DNA from: Nocardia wallacei
GTDB taxonomy: Bacteria > Actinomycetota > Actinomycetes > Mycobacteriales > Mycobacteriaceae
Assembly (NCBI RefSeq): GCF_029868745.1
Contig: NZ_JARWOP010000233.1
Location: 1 to 51,242, forward strand
DNA: 51,242 bases
Direction of reading: 5' to 3'
Each line of letters starts with the position of its first letter. Position 1 is the stretch's first letter. Made by a program: the position numbers and the translations under genes. Shown here piece by piece: positions 50,175 through 51,242 of this stretch. Below the pieces are notes generated by a model. It was not told the DNA's origin. It ran no database searches and was given only the letters and a program-made list of their open reading frames with translations.

Positions 50175-50891
50175 ATGCTCAGCGCAGGCTTTCGCGCCAC
50201 GGTGGCGATCGTGCCGAGCCGTCGCCGGAGTCCGAGACTGATCGGCGCGCTCGTGCTGCTGGTGGTTTTCGTGGCGCTCGCGCTGTTCGCGCCGCGTCCG
50301 GAGGTCGGCCAGATTCGTGATTGGGCGCGTGCTTCCGGAGCGTGGCTGCCGCTCGTGTTCTTTCTCGCACACGTGCTGGCAACCGTTGTGCTGCCGCGGG
50401 TTCCGTTCACTCTGGTCGCCGGACTGCTGTTCGGTCCGGCCCTCGGCGTCGCGCTCGCGGTGTCCGCCACCACGGTGAGTGCGGCACTGGCGTTTCTGCT
50501 CGTGCGTGCGGTCGGTCGCGAGGCGGTCATCGCGCGGTGGACGCATCCGGCGGTCGTGGCGGTGGACCGCCGGCTGGCTCGGCGCGGCTGGCTGGCCGTG
50601 GGATCGCTGCGGTTGATCAGCCCGGTTCCGTTCTGGCTGGTCAACTTTTGTGCAGGTGTTTCGTCGATGCGCCTGGCACCGTTTCTCATCGCGACGGCCG
50701 TGGGTGTACTTCCGGGGACGATCGCGCTGGTCGCGCTCGGCGAGGCGCTCACGGGGAGCACCGATCCCGCGCTGATCGTCGTGTCCGTCCTCTGCATCGC
50801 GATCGGCGTGGCGGGCCTGCTGGTCGACGCGCGCCTCGGCGGTACGAAACCCGATGACTCGGATGCGGCCGGATTTGCCAGGGCGACATAA
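50175..50891 (+). CDS. TVP38/TMEM64-family membrane protein
   Basis: 238 residues with about five to six membrane segments: LIGALVLLVVFVALALFA (near 22-40), LPLVFFLAHVLATVVLPRVP, LVAGLLFGPALGVALAV, the conserved FLLVRAVGRE loop, LRLISPVPFWLVNFCAGVSS and a C-terminal LIVVSVLCIAIGVAGLLV. The reentrant-loop glycines and FGP match the DedA-related VTT domain. The function of such bacterial proteins is not settled (ion or lipid transport). It follows the VOC gene by 11 bases. Confidence 0.85.
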   Translation: MLSAGFRATVAIVPSRRRSPRLIGALVLLVVFVALALFAPRPEVGQIRDWARASGAWLPLVFFLAHVLATVVLPRVPFTLVAGLLFGPALGVALAVSATTVSAALAFLLVRAVGREAVIARWTHPAVVAVDRRLARRGWLAVGSLRLISPVPFWLVNFCAGVSSMRLAPFLIATAVGVLPGTIALVALGEALTGSTDPALIVVSVLCIAIGVAGLLVDARLGGTKPDDSDAAGFARAT

Positions 50892-50893
50892 GC

Positions 50894-51120
50894 ATGAGCG
50901 AATCCGACTTCACCGAGGTGGCGGGTCACGAGACATCGGGCCGGTTGCCTCGCCGTCTCGGGCTCGCCGATGCGGTGGTGATCGGGCTGGGTGCGATGCT
51001 CGGCGCCGGGATCTTCGCCGCGCTGGCTCCCGCCGCTCGCGCGGCCGGGTCGGGCCTGTTGATCGGCTTGGCCGTCGCGGCGGCGGTCGCGTATTGCAAC
51101 GCCACCTCGTCGGCGCGGCA
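50894..51120 (+). CDS. APC-family amino acid permease, truncated at the right end
   Basis: About 75 native residues. The first membrane helix has VIGLGAMLGAGIFAALAPAA, the substrate-binding glycine-rich segment of APC permeases (GAGIF). The match continues to AVAYCNATSSAR and then turns into unrelated residues that reach a stop at 51154. The break lies at the sequence edge near poly-G and AT-rich bases, so assembly truncation is more likely than a real pseudogene. Confidence 0.75.
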
Positions 51121-51242
51121 GGCCCCGGGCATCACCAGGCTCTTAATAAAATAACCCAACCCCAGAAAAAACATGATAGAGCTATAATTTTAGAGGATGG
51201 TGGTAAAAAAAAATTTATGGCGGGGGGGGGGGGGGGGGGGGG
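51120..51242. other. Low-quality terminal sequence: AT-rich tail and poly-G run
   Basis: GC content collapses after about 51140 (TTAATAAAATAACCC and following), quite unlike the other 51 kb, and the end is a run of about 20 G. This pattern is typical of uncalled bases from two-colour sequencing and of unreliable read ends. No biological feature is claimed. Confidence 0.8.

Noticed and set aside
1..51242. tRNA, rRNA, CRISPR arrays, insertion sequences, attachment sites
   Set aside because: No cloverleaf-like gene, regularly spaced repeats, transposase or integrase, or flanking direct repeats were found by reading both strands.
51222..51242. Poly-G run as a biological repeat
   Set aside because: It lies at the very end after AT-rich bases with no context and is best explained as a sequencing artefact.

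Overview
The window is high-GC actinobacterial DNA with GTG/TTG starts, ATGA/GTGA gene overlaps and leaderless genes. A DesA3-type desaturase with its ferredoxin reductase, an FprB reductase, mycofactocin-linked genes and many acyl-CoA, P450 and flavin enzymes point to a mycolic-acid actinomycete. Nocardia is my best guess (inference), with Rhodococcus or Mycobacterium as alternatives. Both ends look like draft-assembly artefacts: the first ~134 bases are a piece of aspS that stops matching abruptly, and the last ~100 bases are AT-rich and end in a poly-G run. No tRNA, rRNA, insertion sequence or CRISPR array was seen.

Layout. 0.2-5.9 kb: an amidohydrolase, then a reduced mycofactocin-like locus (MftR-like regulator, a 35-codon ORF, an altered MftE-like creatininase, a mycofactocin-type SDR), an adenylate cyclase and a luciferase-like flavin enzyme. 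5.9-10.1 kb (minus): enoyl-CoA hydratase, type III CoA-transferase and amidohydrolase; the first two appear to have permuted domain order. 10.1-15.9 kb (plus): MarR regulator, a short/long acyl-CoA dehydrogenase pair, an acyl-CoA synthetase and small conserved proteins. 15.9-23.9 kb: desaturase and reductase, PucR regulator, FprB, and a NuoF-like/ferredoxin/TetR unit. 24.0-29.8 kb (minus): a six-gene operon of mycofactocin-type SDR, P450, two ACMSD-like amidohydrolases, Rieske protein and hydrolase. 30.3-45.3 kb (plus): a 13-gene, mostly translationally coupled operon with acyl-CoA synthetase, two KstD-like flavoproteins, MhpC/MhpA/MhpB-like ring-cleavage enzymes, LLM oxidase, SDRs, cyclase-family hydrolase, FMN reductase and a RibBA homologue with degraded active sites. 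45.4-48.9 kb: TetR, ferredoxin reductase, ferredoxin, P450. 48.9-51.1 kb: ArsR-phosphatase fusion, VOC protein, TVP38 membrane protein and a cut APC permease.

How it fits together. CoA ligases, acyl-CoA dehydrogenases, hydratase, CoA-transferase, KstD-like enzymes, P450s with their electron-transfer proteins, a flavin hydroxylase, an extradiol dioxygenase and C-C hydrolases are the parts needed to activate, oxidise and open a cyclic, probably steroid- or terpenoid-like, carboxylic substrate. A palindrome GAGAAT-N3-ATTCTC recurs at most promoters of these units (about 1.6, 10.07, 10.65, 13.5, 29.99, 30.14 and 31.8 kb), usually over a -10-like TATTCT. This suggests one repressor ties the scattered operons into a regulon. 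The MarR gene beside the best palindrome is the first candidate.
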